Positions 34,447 through 46,300 of a stretch of DNA of 64,000 nucleotides are shown here, in pieces. A program made the position numbers and the translations under genes. How positions within the stretch are numbered: the first letter of the stretch is position 1; each line of letters begins with the position of its first letter. The DNA comes from Uloborus plumipes (Eukaryota > Arthropoda > Arachnida > Araneae > Uloboridae): positions 1 through 64,000 of the forward strand of contig JAXGGA010004648.1 of assembly GCA_038373865.1 (NCBI GenBank), given 5' to 3'. Under the pieces are notes generated by a model. That model ran no database searches, was not told the DNA's origin, and worked only from the letters and a program-made list of their open reading frames with translations.

Positions 34447-35827
34447 ACCCCTTCGGCCCTGGCGTTCTATTATTAGAACAAATCTTCATAATGCTCTACA
34501 TTTTTACTTTTTAAGAATTTTAACTTCAAAATCCAGTGGCTTACTCATAATACATGTAAGAATTCATATAGGGTACCATTTTTGCTCAGTAGATTTCAGC
34601 ATGTGTTCTGCAGAGAAGATAATGTCGGTTTCTCACCACTTGCAGCAAAAAGGTAAATGCAGTTTTTATTACTGCTCAAAATGCTGTTATATGTCATTCC
34701 CTGCACCTAATGAAAATTCCACAGCACCAAATAGACTCTTTATGACCAGTTTAGTACTTTTAATGAAAAAAATAACTGTAAATTTAATTGTTAATACGAT
34801 TTTTATATCTGTTCTACTAATAGGACATCAGGCCTTGGAGCACACATGGCCCATTCTTTCTCATGTTCTATTAAGAGTACATCAGGTGCTTAGTAGTGCG
34901 AAAATCATGTTTTGTTTAAAAACAAAACACTACTTTCTGTTAAATTATTGCCTCATGACTATAGTTTTATATTTTAAGGATTTTATTGAATAAGTAGATG
35001 CATATTATTGTCTGTTTATATCAAATTACGCACACTGAGATGCATTTTTATTTGCTTAGCCAATGTGTGAAGTAAAAAGTTCTCCTTGTTGGAGTCATTC
35101 AGTGCCTAAATAGTCCGGATGATTCTGATTTAGAAGATGTAGACTTAGATGGGTCTGATGATGAATGGCAGCCATCAAATTATGATTTGCCGCACTTGTA
35201 ACCTGATGAAGAGAAATATTCCACTATTTCAGTATGGCTATAACAAACTCTTGGTTAGAGTATAAACAGGATGCTGCTTCGTTAGGAATTACACGTAAAG
35301 ATCAAATGGATTTGCTTGATTTCATGTTTGATGTAGCAGAAACGTTGGCATTCGCAAAACAAGCAACAGGCGCTACTAAACGTGGGAGGCCATCAGGAAA
35401 TAGTCCTGTTGTACCACCAGCAAAGAAAAAATTAAACCTATCTGTTAGACCCTGTGGAGATGTGAAGTCTGATTTAATAAATCACATGATTGAGAGAAGT
35501 TCGAAACAGCAGAGGTGCAAATTAGAAGGTTGCACCTATAAAACAACTTCTTATTGTGAAAAATGTGAAGTGTATCTATGTTTTCATGGGCAAAGGAATT
35601 GTTTAAAAAAATTACACACCAAATAAGTATAAATATACTTAGAAATAAATGTTCTCTTTTTTACTTAATAACAGCCTGGTGTCCTACTATTAGAACACTT
35701 TTTAATTAGTTCCGTAATTGGTAGAATCTCATAATATTACATATTTAGCATATTTACGTGCATTATAGCATATATAACCACTCATTGATTTTTTATCTAC
35801 CCAATTAAAAATTCAGGGCCGAAGGGG
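34447..35827 (+). mobile_element. Internally deleted piggyBac element, 1381 bp
   Basis: TTAA flanks both ends (34443-34446, 35828-35831), with a perfect 14-bp terminal repeat CCCCTTCGGCCCTG. Subterminal TATTAGAACA occurs near both ends. Coding traces on the plus strand are the acidic N-terminal piece at about 35110-35170 and the C-terminal piece at 35234-35626. The catalytic middle is missing. Confidence 0.93.
35104..35626 (+). pseudogene. piggyBac transposase, N- and C-terminal remnants
   Basis: About 35110-35170 reads SPDDSDLEDVDLDGSDDEWQ, an acidic stretch typical of the piggyBac N-terminus, then a stop. The frame 35234-35626 (130 codons) begins AITNSWLEYKQDAASLGI, followed by LLDFMFDVAETL, a KRGRPS motif near residue 50, and a cysteine-rich end with QRCKLEGC, YCEKCEVYLC and RNCLKKLH. 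These are the family's VTN-WxxYK block and C-terminal Cys/His domain in order. The internal deletion removes the DDD catalytic core, so it is non-functional. The surviving C-terminal frame is intact. Confidence 0.85.
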
Positions 35828-37073
35828 TTAAATACACAGAAAAATTTAAAACAGGAAAGTTGGGTTTTGAGCTGCGGAAACCGTGTACCTGTCAATGTGT
35901 CTATTGGTCAGTTTTTCGCCCCCCCCCCCCCCCGCAATAACTTTTGAGTGCATAGTCCAATTCAATTTTTTTTTAAATCGAAAGCCCTCAGTGAGGACAA
36001 TACACTCCCATATTCGACTTTTTGATTTGAATAATATTTCATTCAATTTCGAATTACCAATGTTTCCCCCTGTCCTCACTTATAACTTTTGAAGGAGCAA
36101 GTTTGATTCGAGCGAACATTTTTTTTTTTTTTTTTCGAAATATCTCAGAGAAAACACCTCATTCATGTTTGATTTTTTTTATTTGAACACATTTTCATTA
36201 AATTTTGAGCATTTTTTTTTTGAAAGACCATTCTTACATACCCAGTGATGCAATTGACAAAAATGTTTAGGGGAACTCACTTTGAGTTATAGGGGACCCA
36301 CCCAGGCCTGGACTGGCTATAGACTTGACCGGGAGATTTCCCGGTGCGCCCTCCCGAATGGCGCCCTTCTACTGTTTTCACAATGTGTTTGCTTTTTTTT
36401 ATAAATAATGTTTTCTTGGCTTTCTATAGCTTATAAAGAAACACTATCTCATGCCCTCCTAAAGGCTGTTGGGTAGGCGCCCTTTTGTAAGCAGGGAAAG
36501 CAGTCCACTGCGCTCCGCTATCTACTGTAGCTCATCTTTGCTCCCTAAAGTCACTATCCCTACACTCCCGAGAGCAAAAGCAGACCCTCGTTGTTTCCCA
36601 GAATCTCCTGGGCGTTTCCTCAATAAAAAAGGGATGTGAGGGTGAAAGTGACAGCACATATCAATGGTCAAGAATACGAGTAGAATGGTGAGATGTATTG
36701 ACGGTACTTACGTCTTCTGCTTGTCTCGGGAGAGTGCTGTTGAATCAGTGAGTAATTTGGGATAGATTTTAGCATTAGTGAAGAAGTGATTTTGGAGCTT
36801 CAGAAAAATTGAATACACTATAAGAACGAATCTTTTCAACGGTAAATTTCTCATTTTAATTTTCATTTTCTTTGTATTAAGAAAATATTTTCTTAGATAT
36901 ATAATCCTAAATTATAGAATTACAATACATGGATTTATAATTAGTTGTAATATGATCTATGAGTTTCAGTGTGATGATTTGAAAACTATTACAGTATACT
37001 CTCGATTATCTTCGAGCGGGTTATCCGTAATTCTAAGGATTTTAACGCCACAATTCGTGGCGTTGCAAATGGA

Positions 37074-38088
37074 ATGTTAAAAAAATTAATTTCTTTTGAG
37101 GCAATACTAATTGCAATGACTTTCCTACAAATTTTTAAAGTATCAACTCCTTTATCAGCTTACTTGCAATCTAAGAATTTAGATTATGCGCTAGCATGGC
37201 GCCACGTGGAAATGGCCACTAATTTCTTAAAAGACAGCAGAGACTCTTTTGAAAAAGTATATTCTTTAGCTCAAAATTTTGTCACTTTTATGCAGAAAGA
37301 GATGGACAAAATATCTGAGGATATGAGTGATATCGGAATAGAAACACAGCTTCCAGAAAAAAGAGTGAAAAAGAAAAAGTTGATTCTAGGCAAAAAGAAA
37401 GATAATGAAGTAAAACTTGTAAAAGGAAAAAGAGCTATTTCGTACAAAAATATTTTTGAGTGTAATGGACACCGTAATATAAAACTTGGACTATTGCTTT
37501 ATAGAACACAAAAGCCTTTATCAGTCATTAAATGTGTTTGATCCTCGAACATTTGCTGACACAAATAATATACAGCATTACGATTTTAAATATATTTCTA
37601 ATTTAGTTCATAACTTAGACTCAAGCAAACTTAAAGAACTGTTTTCATTTGCTTCATTTCGGCCTCAAATGTTGGAACCTTTGAAATCAAATAAATTAAT
37701 TGGTACAGATACAGACTCGTCGGTGGAAAGTGAAGAAGAAATAAATTGGCAAAACTGCAGAACTGAAAATCAATTATGCCAGTCCTGCGTAAAGTGCGCA
37801 TTTAAACTAGTTCATGATTATAATATGTATTCGATGCAGTACAGAGAACTGCATAAAGTCTATAAATATCTTCTTACAATCCCTTTAATGCAAGTAAGCT
37901 GTGAAAGAGTCTTTTCCAAGCTCAAAATCATAAAGACAAGACTTTGTTCAAGCTTGAGCAACTCAAACCTGGAATCATTTTTTCTCATGCAATGTGAAAA
38001 AGACATTTTAATAAATATCTACGAAGAAGAAATAACTGGAAGATTATGTGAGAAAAGTACCGAACTTAAAATATTTCTTAACTATTAA
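37074..38088 (+). pseudogene. hAT transposase (ZMYM1-like family) with frameshift
   Basis: First frame 37074-37541 includes TFLQIFKVSTPLSAYLQSKN, LAWRHVEMATNFLKDSRDSF and YSLAQNFV, the helical region of ZMYM1-like hAT transposases. The second frame picks up by 37486 (SLNVFDPRTF) and reaches the hATC dimerisation domain, with YLLTIPLMQVSCERVFSKLK and LESFFLMQCEKDIL at 37870-38015, stop at 38088. A shift between about 37465 and 37500 separates them. The N-terminal zinc-finger part and the first catalytic region were not found. It is a recent enough relic that both halves remain open for about 150 and 200 codons. Confidence 0.88.
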
Positions 38089-38175
38089 TCATGAGTTTTT
38101 ATTTTTTTGGACTTGGATACTTTTTTCATACTTTTTATTAGTTATTCAAGTGAACATTAAGAAAAGTGTCACTTC

Positions 38176-38275
38176 CCAGGTAGCACAAATAACCTTTAAA
38201 CGTTTTTAAACGGTTGTTACAACGTTAATAACCATTTTACAACCTTTAAAAAACGAAGTGTGCTACTAGGGCTTG
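38176..38275. repeat. ~100-bp palindromic MITE-like repeat
   Basis: The ends CCCAGGTAGCACA and, inverted, CCCTAGTAGCACA enclose inverted AACCTTTAAA-type units. It lies 3' of the hAT transposase relic, within the hAT element. Confidence 0.6.
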
Positions 38276-41200
38276 GAATCTAAGAACTTAATTTATTGCC
38301 AGTTAAAAAGTTAACGATTTATATGTAATTTGCTATGAAAATGTTAGTTTATTATTTGTGTATTTTCTATAACTTCGGAATATCAACGTGTCATAGACAC
38401 TAAACAAGATATCTGCAAAAGACAATGTACATTGTGTAATATTTAGGCAAAACCAACAATCGGAGGGAATGATGCGTTTACGTTTATTTTTAAACATTGA
38501 ATCACGTGTTTCAAAAAATATAAATGAGCATAAATAGAAGAGACAACAGTAGACCAATATCTGCATGTACTGTCTAAAATTTTTTCGTGCGACCTCCGCC
38601 GCATCTGCTCACGCGCCAAGTCTCTTCGGACTTTCTTGAAATAGGGGGGAAAAGCAACGAGGAAGTAGTAAGCGAACAAAAGCTGAAGGCATCGGGAAGT
38701 GCGCGCGCATCCTAAACCTATCTCCCCTTTTTCAGATGGAAGTGTCCGTGGCTGCCAGGCGCACAAAACGCAAACAGACAGTACCAAGATTATATTTTCA
38801 TATCAGAATGGATTTTTTAGTTTCGCGGACATTACTTCCAGTGTAAATATTCATTTCCGCCCTAACTGATGTTTTCTAATGAAGCACGTGTGAAGAGCAA
38901 AATCAATTGAAACTTCCTATTGTAAGATCATGGAATTAAAGGGTAAGATTTTAAAGTATTAAAAAAATAATAATGAATTTTAAATAAATAAATAATAATT
39001 AAAAAAAACACGCTTCTGTATTTACGGGTTTTTTGAAATGTCCGTTTTAAACTCTTAAAGTACTGTGGAGGCTAAATCGGCGCCTTTCGACTCAGCCTTC
39101 CCACGCCCTTTCGACCACCCAGTCCGGCCCTGGACCCACCAAATGAAAAGTGGTTTGAAAAAATTTATATTTGCAGTTTTTACAATTAAAAACCCTAAAT
39201 ATACCCCCCCCCCATACTACAGAATTATACGAACACTTAAAAAAATAATTAAACAAAAAACAGGAGGTTCAGTTGTCACCTCCTGTTGACAAGGGCCCCT
39301 TAACAAGGGGGACTCCCCTTAAACAAGAGACCTGCTTTAATCGCAAATAGTACGATAAAATTTAATTTTGATGTGTTGTTTAAAATTGTTTTTCCTCTTA
39401 AAAAAGCTCTCTGCTTTCCATGTAGCTTTCTGCTTTAACTCGCACAGGTAAAGTAAAAGATTATTGTAAAGCCGTCTTTCAAAAGCTTTGCAGATGACCA
39501 AAAATGGGAATCAAGTTTTCCGTTGGATGCAAATAGTATAATCGCACCGCAGCTTCCAGTTTCATTATAACTCGATAAAATTGGCAATTTTTCAAAAAAA
39601 TTAGCTAACTTTAGGACCTTATATTTCGATAACGGGGACGCGAGGGCAAAAACGCGTGCGTCCAGAAACATGTTTTACAATGCTCTTTCGATTGGTACTC
39701 ATTAAAAAAAAATTCATTATTCCATGATCGCGTACTTTCCTGGTCAGTATACGTCAAAAACCATATTTTTTTATTTGTCCAGGCGACGTTTATTTTATTT
39801 ATTTATTTATTTATTTTTGTTACAGCTCTTTATTCCGTTTGGTTCCAACATGGTAAACAATTTATGTACTTCTTGTCGTTCTAGTTGCTGTAAAACTGGA
39901 AAGTAATGTATCTTAAGTCTGATATAAAGTAATTTCTCTTGTCATATCAAGTTTATAATGTAAAAGAATATTTTGAAATGGATAATAGACCTAATCTAAA
40001 AAAAAACTTACTTGTTCAGCTGCGCCCTCTTGCTCGATGTCATGAATGTCATCAAAAATTTCCAGACCTGCACCGAGGGGCTTTAATGTACCAAGATTTT
40101 TAAGAAGTGACATTCTGCTAAAGAGGCTTCTGATTTGTGAAAAAGTTGAGTTTTTGATGACATTCACAACATCGACCAAGAGGGCACAGCTGAACAGAAG
40201 TTTTTTTTTTTTTGGATTATGTTTATTGTCCATTTCAAAATATTCTTTTAGCATTATAAACTTGATATGACAGGATATATTGCTTTATATCAGACTTAAG
40301 ATACATTGCTTTCCTGTTTTACAGCAACTAGAACGACAAGAAGTACATTAATTGCTTACCATGTTGGAACCGAACGGAATAAAGAGCTGTAACAAAAAAA
40401 AAACGTCGCCTGGACAAATAAAAAAAATATGGTTTTTGACGTATACTGAGTATTTTCGAGAATTCATTTTCAATTTGGTTTCAACTGTATAACCATCTTT
40501 AGATGCCATTTCAGCTAGTTAGGAAGTTGGGATATAATAGTGCTACAAATAATAGCAATACCTATTTTAAAACAGGTAATTGGCCTTTTTTCTTAACGCC
40601 GAAAAACACTCATTTTTCAAAGTTTAGAGCCGAATTATGCAAAAACTGAAAGAGTAGCCATAGGTTTGTTAACGGATTGTGTTTCTGGGACAAGAAAGGC
40701 TTCTACTCCAACTAGTTTTGTATCTGGTCACTCATGGTGCAAGGAGATAATGACCCTCAAAGTCACGTGATTTTGCGATTTCTGCAACTTCAGAGTCAAA
40801 TATTTCGATGTGCAAAATATCAACCACACATATCTTTATGTTTTTGGATACTACTCTTTGGTGGGTATTTACTGATATATACACTACCGTGGTGCACCGT
40901 TTCCACAAGAAGATTTGGTCGGTCAAAGTTGCATTAAAAAACTATTTTTCGTACAACTTTGAGTGACCTCTGACCTTTGCGCCAAGAGTCGTCCACAAAT
41001 ATTTATGTACTTACAGTTAGTGGGGATATAGTAGAACACAAAATAATTGTCAGTTCCACGGCTCACTCCTAAAGAAAAAAGTATTGGCTCATCTAAGTAG
41101 GCATATTTTTATTGAAAAAAAGAGCAAAGTCCAACTTTGACCTCCCGAAACAGAAAGAAAAATTTTTTTTTTGAAAAAATAAAAAAACACATGTTTAATA

Positions 41201-41843
41201 ATTTTAAATAAAGACCATATTCTGACATTTTCAGCAAAATCAAAAATGTCAAGTTTTTTGACTGCCTGATTCTTAAAAAAAAACGGCTCTTAAAAATGAA
41301 AGTAAACACCGTATATTTTATTTCAAAGAGGGGAGAAGCACACATTTTCTTCATAAAACAGTGGAATAGTTTTGAACATTATGGGAAGTTTTCGAATGAG
41401 CTTTTTATCTATAAGTGTTAAATTAACTTTTTTAAAATTAAGTTATGTTTAAGGAAGCAAAATATTTTCAAGTTGGTAAAAATGTAATTCCAGCAACCCT
41501 TTTTAGGCTGGAGGTTGGGGTATCTTTAAAATCGGTATCTGAAGAGGGTAGTTATGATTCTCTCCCCCTTAGAAGGGTGTCAACTAATCAGTAGTAAATT
41601 AGTTTGCAATGAACATAAGTTTGACTAATTGTCTCCCTCAGCCCCACAAAAGGACAAAATCCCAGAATTACAAAAACACCTTTAAAAGAATATACTTATA
41701 TTACAATATAATATAATAGAATATACTTATATATAATACGATATGCTTTTCTAAGAACTTGAAAAACAATTCGCCTAATTCAGATTCAGAACCCAGTAAA
41801 CACATTTAATAGATTTAAAAGCTAATAAACATAGTATAATAAG

Positions 41844-42569
41844 TAGGGATGCACCGATAAGCAAATTGGCCGATTACCGATTAATCGGTTGTTGATAATC
41901 GGCCGATTAATCGGCTGCGCCGATTAATGATAAGGATGATTGTTTTTAATACTGCCAATTTCACAATCACTGTTTTTTTCTCTCTTATACAATTCCGAGT
42001 TTAGAAATAGTAAGTAATTTATTTCTGAGAGAAGATTTTTTTTCCATTTTCCTAATTTTCACAAAATAATTTCAATATTTTATCAAATTTCTTAGAACCA
42101 ATTTTCATATTATTGTCAATATTACATTAACACATTGTTAATTATATTAATTGGACATAAAAATTAAAAAAAAGGGGGGGGGGGTCTGTGGTGAGCACTT
42201 CAATTTAGGAGTACTTTTAATTTAAAATTTTAATAATCAGTAGCAATTTAATTCAAGACTTTTATTCTTTGTGAAAATTAGAGGTTATCTAAAAGCACTG
42301 TGCTAAGGAGAAAACTATCGCGACATGAAAAATGTTGCAACATTGTCTATGTGTATATTTATTCAAAGTAGGAGAATTAATTTATTAAAAACTTTATATC
42401 AACTGTGAGGATTAATATTACTGCCAGTAAAATCATCCATCATTGTTTCTTAGTGAAGGTACACTTTAAAGAATAATATTTAAAAAATATTTTTTTCAGC
42501 CGATTAATGGGCCTAATTTCGCCGATTATTAATAATCGGCAAAGTGGCCGATTAATCGGTGCATCCCTA
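41844..42569. mobile_element. Non-autonomous hAT element with CCGATTAATCGG arrays, 726 bp
   Basis: A perfect 8-bp duplication ATAATAAG flanks it (41836-41843, 42570-42577). The ends TAGGGATGCACCGAT are identical inverted. Palindromic CCGATTAATCGG units repeat near both ends, analogous to the TATCCGG arrays of the larger hAT copies but with a different unit. No coding. Confidence 0.93.
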
Positions 42570-42577
42570 ATAATAAG

Positions 42578-45264
42578 TGTATAAAAAAAGAATTCAAAGA
42601 ATTATATACAAAGAATGTACAATATTCTTACTCATTCCTGTAGTTGGTAGCAAGTAAATGTCACATTTTTATTCATTTGTCACATACATCTGAGGCTACA
42701 CCATACATTTCTTCAAAATTCTAGAAAGATAGAACAGATATAAATCAGTACCCAAAGTACATAAGCGCTCATCAAGTGAGTGAGATTGCTTTAAACTAAA
42801 AGAATCAATTTCTTTAAACTACCATTGAAATTCAAAAATAATTAAGTTCAAAGACTTATTTATAACCCCCCTCCCTCTTTTCTGGTTAATCAATGCAATA
42901 ATATGGTCCGTTGAGAGCACAAGTGTTGTAAATTAATAAAACTAGATTTTGAGTAATTGAATGCTTTATAGCCACTTTTTCAAAAAATACAAATGCTGAC
43001 CCGTTTTACGATTACCGTCTGTCTGCAACTGTTTAACCAGACCTACACTACGTTCGTATGAGGTAGAATGATATCAAAATTATTTTCTGATGGTGTAAAT
43101 ACAAATTAAAGTTCAATTTGACATTACACTAATTTTTGCTCTCAAAGGTTCATAGGTGCTAAAATTAGTTTTCAATTTTTTACTTATTTTAAACAATTGC
43201 ATTGAAATATTTAACTTGCAGTCAGCCCAGTAAAAAAATCGAATTACAAAGAATTTAAGCTTAAAAAGTGCGCATTCTAGCAATTTCCCCTTTTCAAGCA
43301 AAATTTATTAATTTTCGTTCTCGTTTAATTTTTTTTTTTCAAAATCGCGTTTTTGAGCGGGAGGGGGGGGGGATAATGCTCATGTAATCTCGGATTCAAT
43401 GACAGCATTAACTTCAGTAAGCACGTACTCTATCTTGTTGATTTTATGTAGAAAAAGAAAGCAACAATGTTTATTGCCAGCATGATTCATAACGTTGTTC
43501 AATATTTCGATGCAAATCCTGCTGTTTCTTCGCAGAACAAATAAATTTAAAAATAAAAACGCATTGCTTCTTTTTCTAGAGCTCATAAAAAGTTATCCAT
43601 AAAGCATATTGAGAAAATCATATTTTACTCATGTCATTAAACTGAAAAATAAACAATGTTTGTCCTTTACAAACAAATCGATAGTTATATTTCAAACTAT
43701 GCGCAATGTTTAAAAATAGCAACATGGTGCCCAGTAGTAATTATTATTCCCGATCAAGCAGCCTTCCAAATCACCGATTCGGTGGTTTGATTTTCCCATA
43801 ATTAGATCGGAAAGCAATTAAATCTTCGAACGCAAACATAAAATTGCTTTGCACGGAAGAACATCCACAGCAGCGGGTTTCAAATGGGGAAAACGAAGTC
43901 ATGAATATTTAACACAGTTTTGGTTACATTCAGAATTTTAATTTGCAACCAACGATCAAATTTAAGAGCAACTTTCATCCTTTTCATTTATTCCGAGTAA
44001 TAAACCAATGGGTGACCCCAACAAGAAGTCGAAAATTAATTAATTTTCAATGTAGAATAAAATCGAAATGCAATTTAGTCATTTCCGTGAAGAGTGGCTT
44101 ACGAGTTTTCACATATGGCTCAGAATGTATGCAATTGATCTAGAAGTACATTGTCCAGTAGAGAAAAACCTATCAATAATGATAATTTTCTTTTATATTA
44201 GCAGAAATGTAGTGGTCGGATCAATAGTAAATGTTAGAAACCGAAGTACGGGCAAAAGTCTAAAATAATAAAGAAAATTTAAAGATACTTTTGTTAAACA
44301 TTCCGTCTCTTTGGATTAAAGAAAGGGCTCTTAGTGAAATTGAAATGTATGAACTTTTCCACTTTTCTACTTTATATTTTTGCATAAAATATTAGAAGAA
44401 AAATATTGTACCTCATTATGCACAAAAGCAAGACATCTCCATCGAATATTCTGTATGATATTTATAAAAAGGATTTGTGTAAAAGGCTACGTTTCAGGAG
44501 AAAGTAAACAAAAAGTTTGTTTTAAAATATTGCAACAAAAGTTACCTATTTTGTTGTAATATTTTAAAACTAAAAAGTTTTTTATTTCAAGACATGCCGT
44601 TTTCTTATCAAAACAAAATATAATTTTAATTATTATTAAATATCCGAAATTTATTCGGATTACTATATGTGCTTGGAGCACAAACGGGATAGCTCCAACA
44701 TATGACCAATTTATTTATACATAGGTAATATTATAACTCGTTAAAATATCATGTAAATTGATTTCAAAAAGGCAAATTCTAACAACATTAAATCTAAATA
44801 CAAAAGCTTAAACATGAATTTCCAAAACACTTTTTTTTTTTTTTTTTTGTGACTCCAGGAAGTTTTTAAAACGTGGAGTTGTCCCCTTTTTTGCATGGCA
44901 GTCTTCAATTTTAACCCTCCCATCACTGGTTCAGTTGTAAAATATAATTGGCGCAAGGGTTACAAATAATAGCAAGAGTGGCCTTCGATTTAAACCTACT
45001 GTTTACAGTAAAATTTATAAAACATACTTTGTCTTAAGTGTCGGTTATTCTTTCGTCAGCAGCGAAATGACAACTTATTTTTAGTGCAATTGAAAAACAT
45101 TTTATGTAATTAAATAAACTTGACAAAAACAGTCGATTTAACAGGAAGTAAATTTTTTGAAACGTTTCAAGCGGTCACTCGATAGTCGAAAAAAACTCTA
45201 ATCTACTATTTTAGCACTAAGGAAATTCGAAAATAAATTAGTTTAAAAAAGGAGTTTTCAAATT
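42578..45264. other. No gene recognised
   Basis: AT-rich with a G-run near 43363-43373 and a T-run near 44831-44848. Scattered short open stretches only. Confidence 0.45.
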
Positions 45265-45268
45265 TTAA

Positions 45269-45490
45269 CCCTACACTGCATGATTTTTTGTTCTTTGAAA
45301 AACATATGTATGATTTTTAATGTTATAAGAAAACATTGGAGCACATTTTTAAAGAATTAATTTTAAGGATAGATGGTTATATTTACTTTAAAGATACCTA
45401 ATACTCGCTTGTTATACTTGAGTTGCCTTATGCTTGGCCATAAGGAAAAATATTCCATGTAGCCAATTGGCAACGCTATGCAGTGTAGGG
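45269..45490. mobile_element. piggyBac-type MITE, 222 bp
   Basis: TTAA flanks both ends (45265-45268, 45491-45494), with a 13-bp identical inverted end CCCTACACTGCAT. Non-coding. Confidence 0.85.
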
Positions 45491-45494
45491 TTAA

Positions 45495-46300
45495 GCAGTT
45501 TACATAGCAATATTCGCAAAAATTTTTCAAGTGCTTTTTTTTTTTTTTGTTATAATGTTCTAAACAGAGCATAAGCAATCTAACTCTGGCAATTAGAATA
45601 TTGCAATGCATTTTAGTTCAGAATAAAACTGAATGATGACTCCTTGTCAACATTCATTGATTAAGCTTTTCAAATGTCGCTTAAAAACCATAAACGAAAC
45701 AAGAAGAAATTAACTGTTTTTTACTATTGTATTTGTCCCTACCTAATGATATGAGGTGCTGAAGAGGAAAAAAAAATCTACTTATTTTTATATGCGTAAT
45801 ACAGAAAAATCTGGTCAGATAACTTGACGCCAACAGCTAAATCCAATCAAACACAGCTGCAACTGAAAAATAGCGATACTATCAAAGTTCTAACAGAAAA
45901 CCGCTGCATCAGGTCGGGAATTTACGCACGTCATTCTGCGATACTTGACTGCCGAGCACAATGAACAATGTTAAACATAAATATTTACCAAATCAGGAAT
46001 GTATGAGAATTAGCATTCCAATAAAAATATTGCTTCAGATACCCAGCATACAAATCTTAGAACTTAAGTAAGGCGGCAGGATCACAGGCCGCTATGCAAA
46101 TTTGCGTAATTTCATGAGGGGGGGGGGTGGAGGCTCAAAAGTTAAAAACGTGATACGAAGTTTTAATGGTTATAAAATTGTAAATAACATAACTGTATGT
46201 TGAGAGCTTTTTTCAGATCAATTGATCAATTTAATAAAATGACCACTCAATCTCAAAGCGAGAGAAACGAACAAAGGAAAAAAAAATTAGAATGGTATAT
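45495..46300. other. No gene recognised
   Basis: AT-rich with a G-run near 46119-46128. Nothing bounded. Confidence 0.45.

Larger units (their letters stand above)
36303..39132 (+). mobile_element. hAT transposon with decayed transposase, 2830 bp
   Basis: A perfect 8-bp duplication GACCCACC flanks it (36295-36302, 39133-39140). The ends are CAGGCCTGGACTGGC and, inverted, CAGGGCCGGACTGGG. It encodes a hAT transposase remnant at 37074-38088 and sits inside the long-TIR element. Confidence 0.93.
33286..39743. mobile_element. Inserted long-TIR element with 3-bp TSD, class unknown
   Basis: It inserted into the left arm of the foldback element. The intact arm reads AATACTCAGTATAC; here the left flank ends AATACTCA and the right flank starts TCAGTATAC, giving a TCA duplication (33283-33285, 39744-39746). 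The ends are CCAGGAAAGTACTCG and, inverted, CCAGGAAAGTACGCG. Similarity continues for at least ~110 bp (shared ATGCTCTTTCGA, TGGTAC and GAGGGCA blocks). Removing the nested piggyBac and hAT leaves about 2.23 kb without recognisable coding sequence. Confidence 0.82.
32440..41293. mobile_element. Foldback element (ancestral ~2.4 kb) split by a 6.46-kb insertion
   Basis: Outer arms 32444-33285 and 40456-41290 are inverted copies with few differences (the same 67-codon stretch in both differs at two positions). Inner arms 39747-40061 and 40152-40445 are also inverted copies around a ~90-bp loop (40062-40151). In the right arm the inner and outer parts are contiguous; in the left arm they are separated by 33286-39743. 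So the original element was an almost complete hairpin of ~1.16-kb arms. Ends read TTAAGAGCCG and CGGCTCTTAA, so a TTAA duplication is possible. No transposase. Confidence 0.85.

Noticed and set aside
34601..34993. 130-codon frame in the left half of the piggyBac element
   Set aside because: It does not read as piggyBac transposase and lies before the acidic N-terminal remnant. Treated as a non-coding leader.
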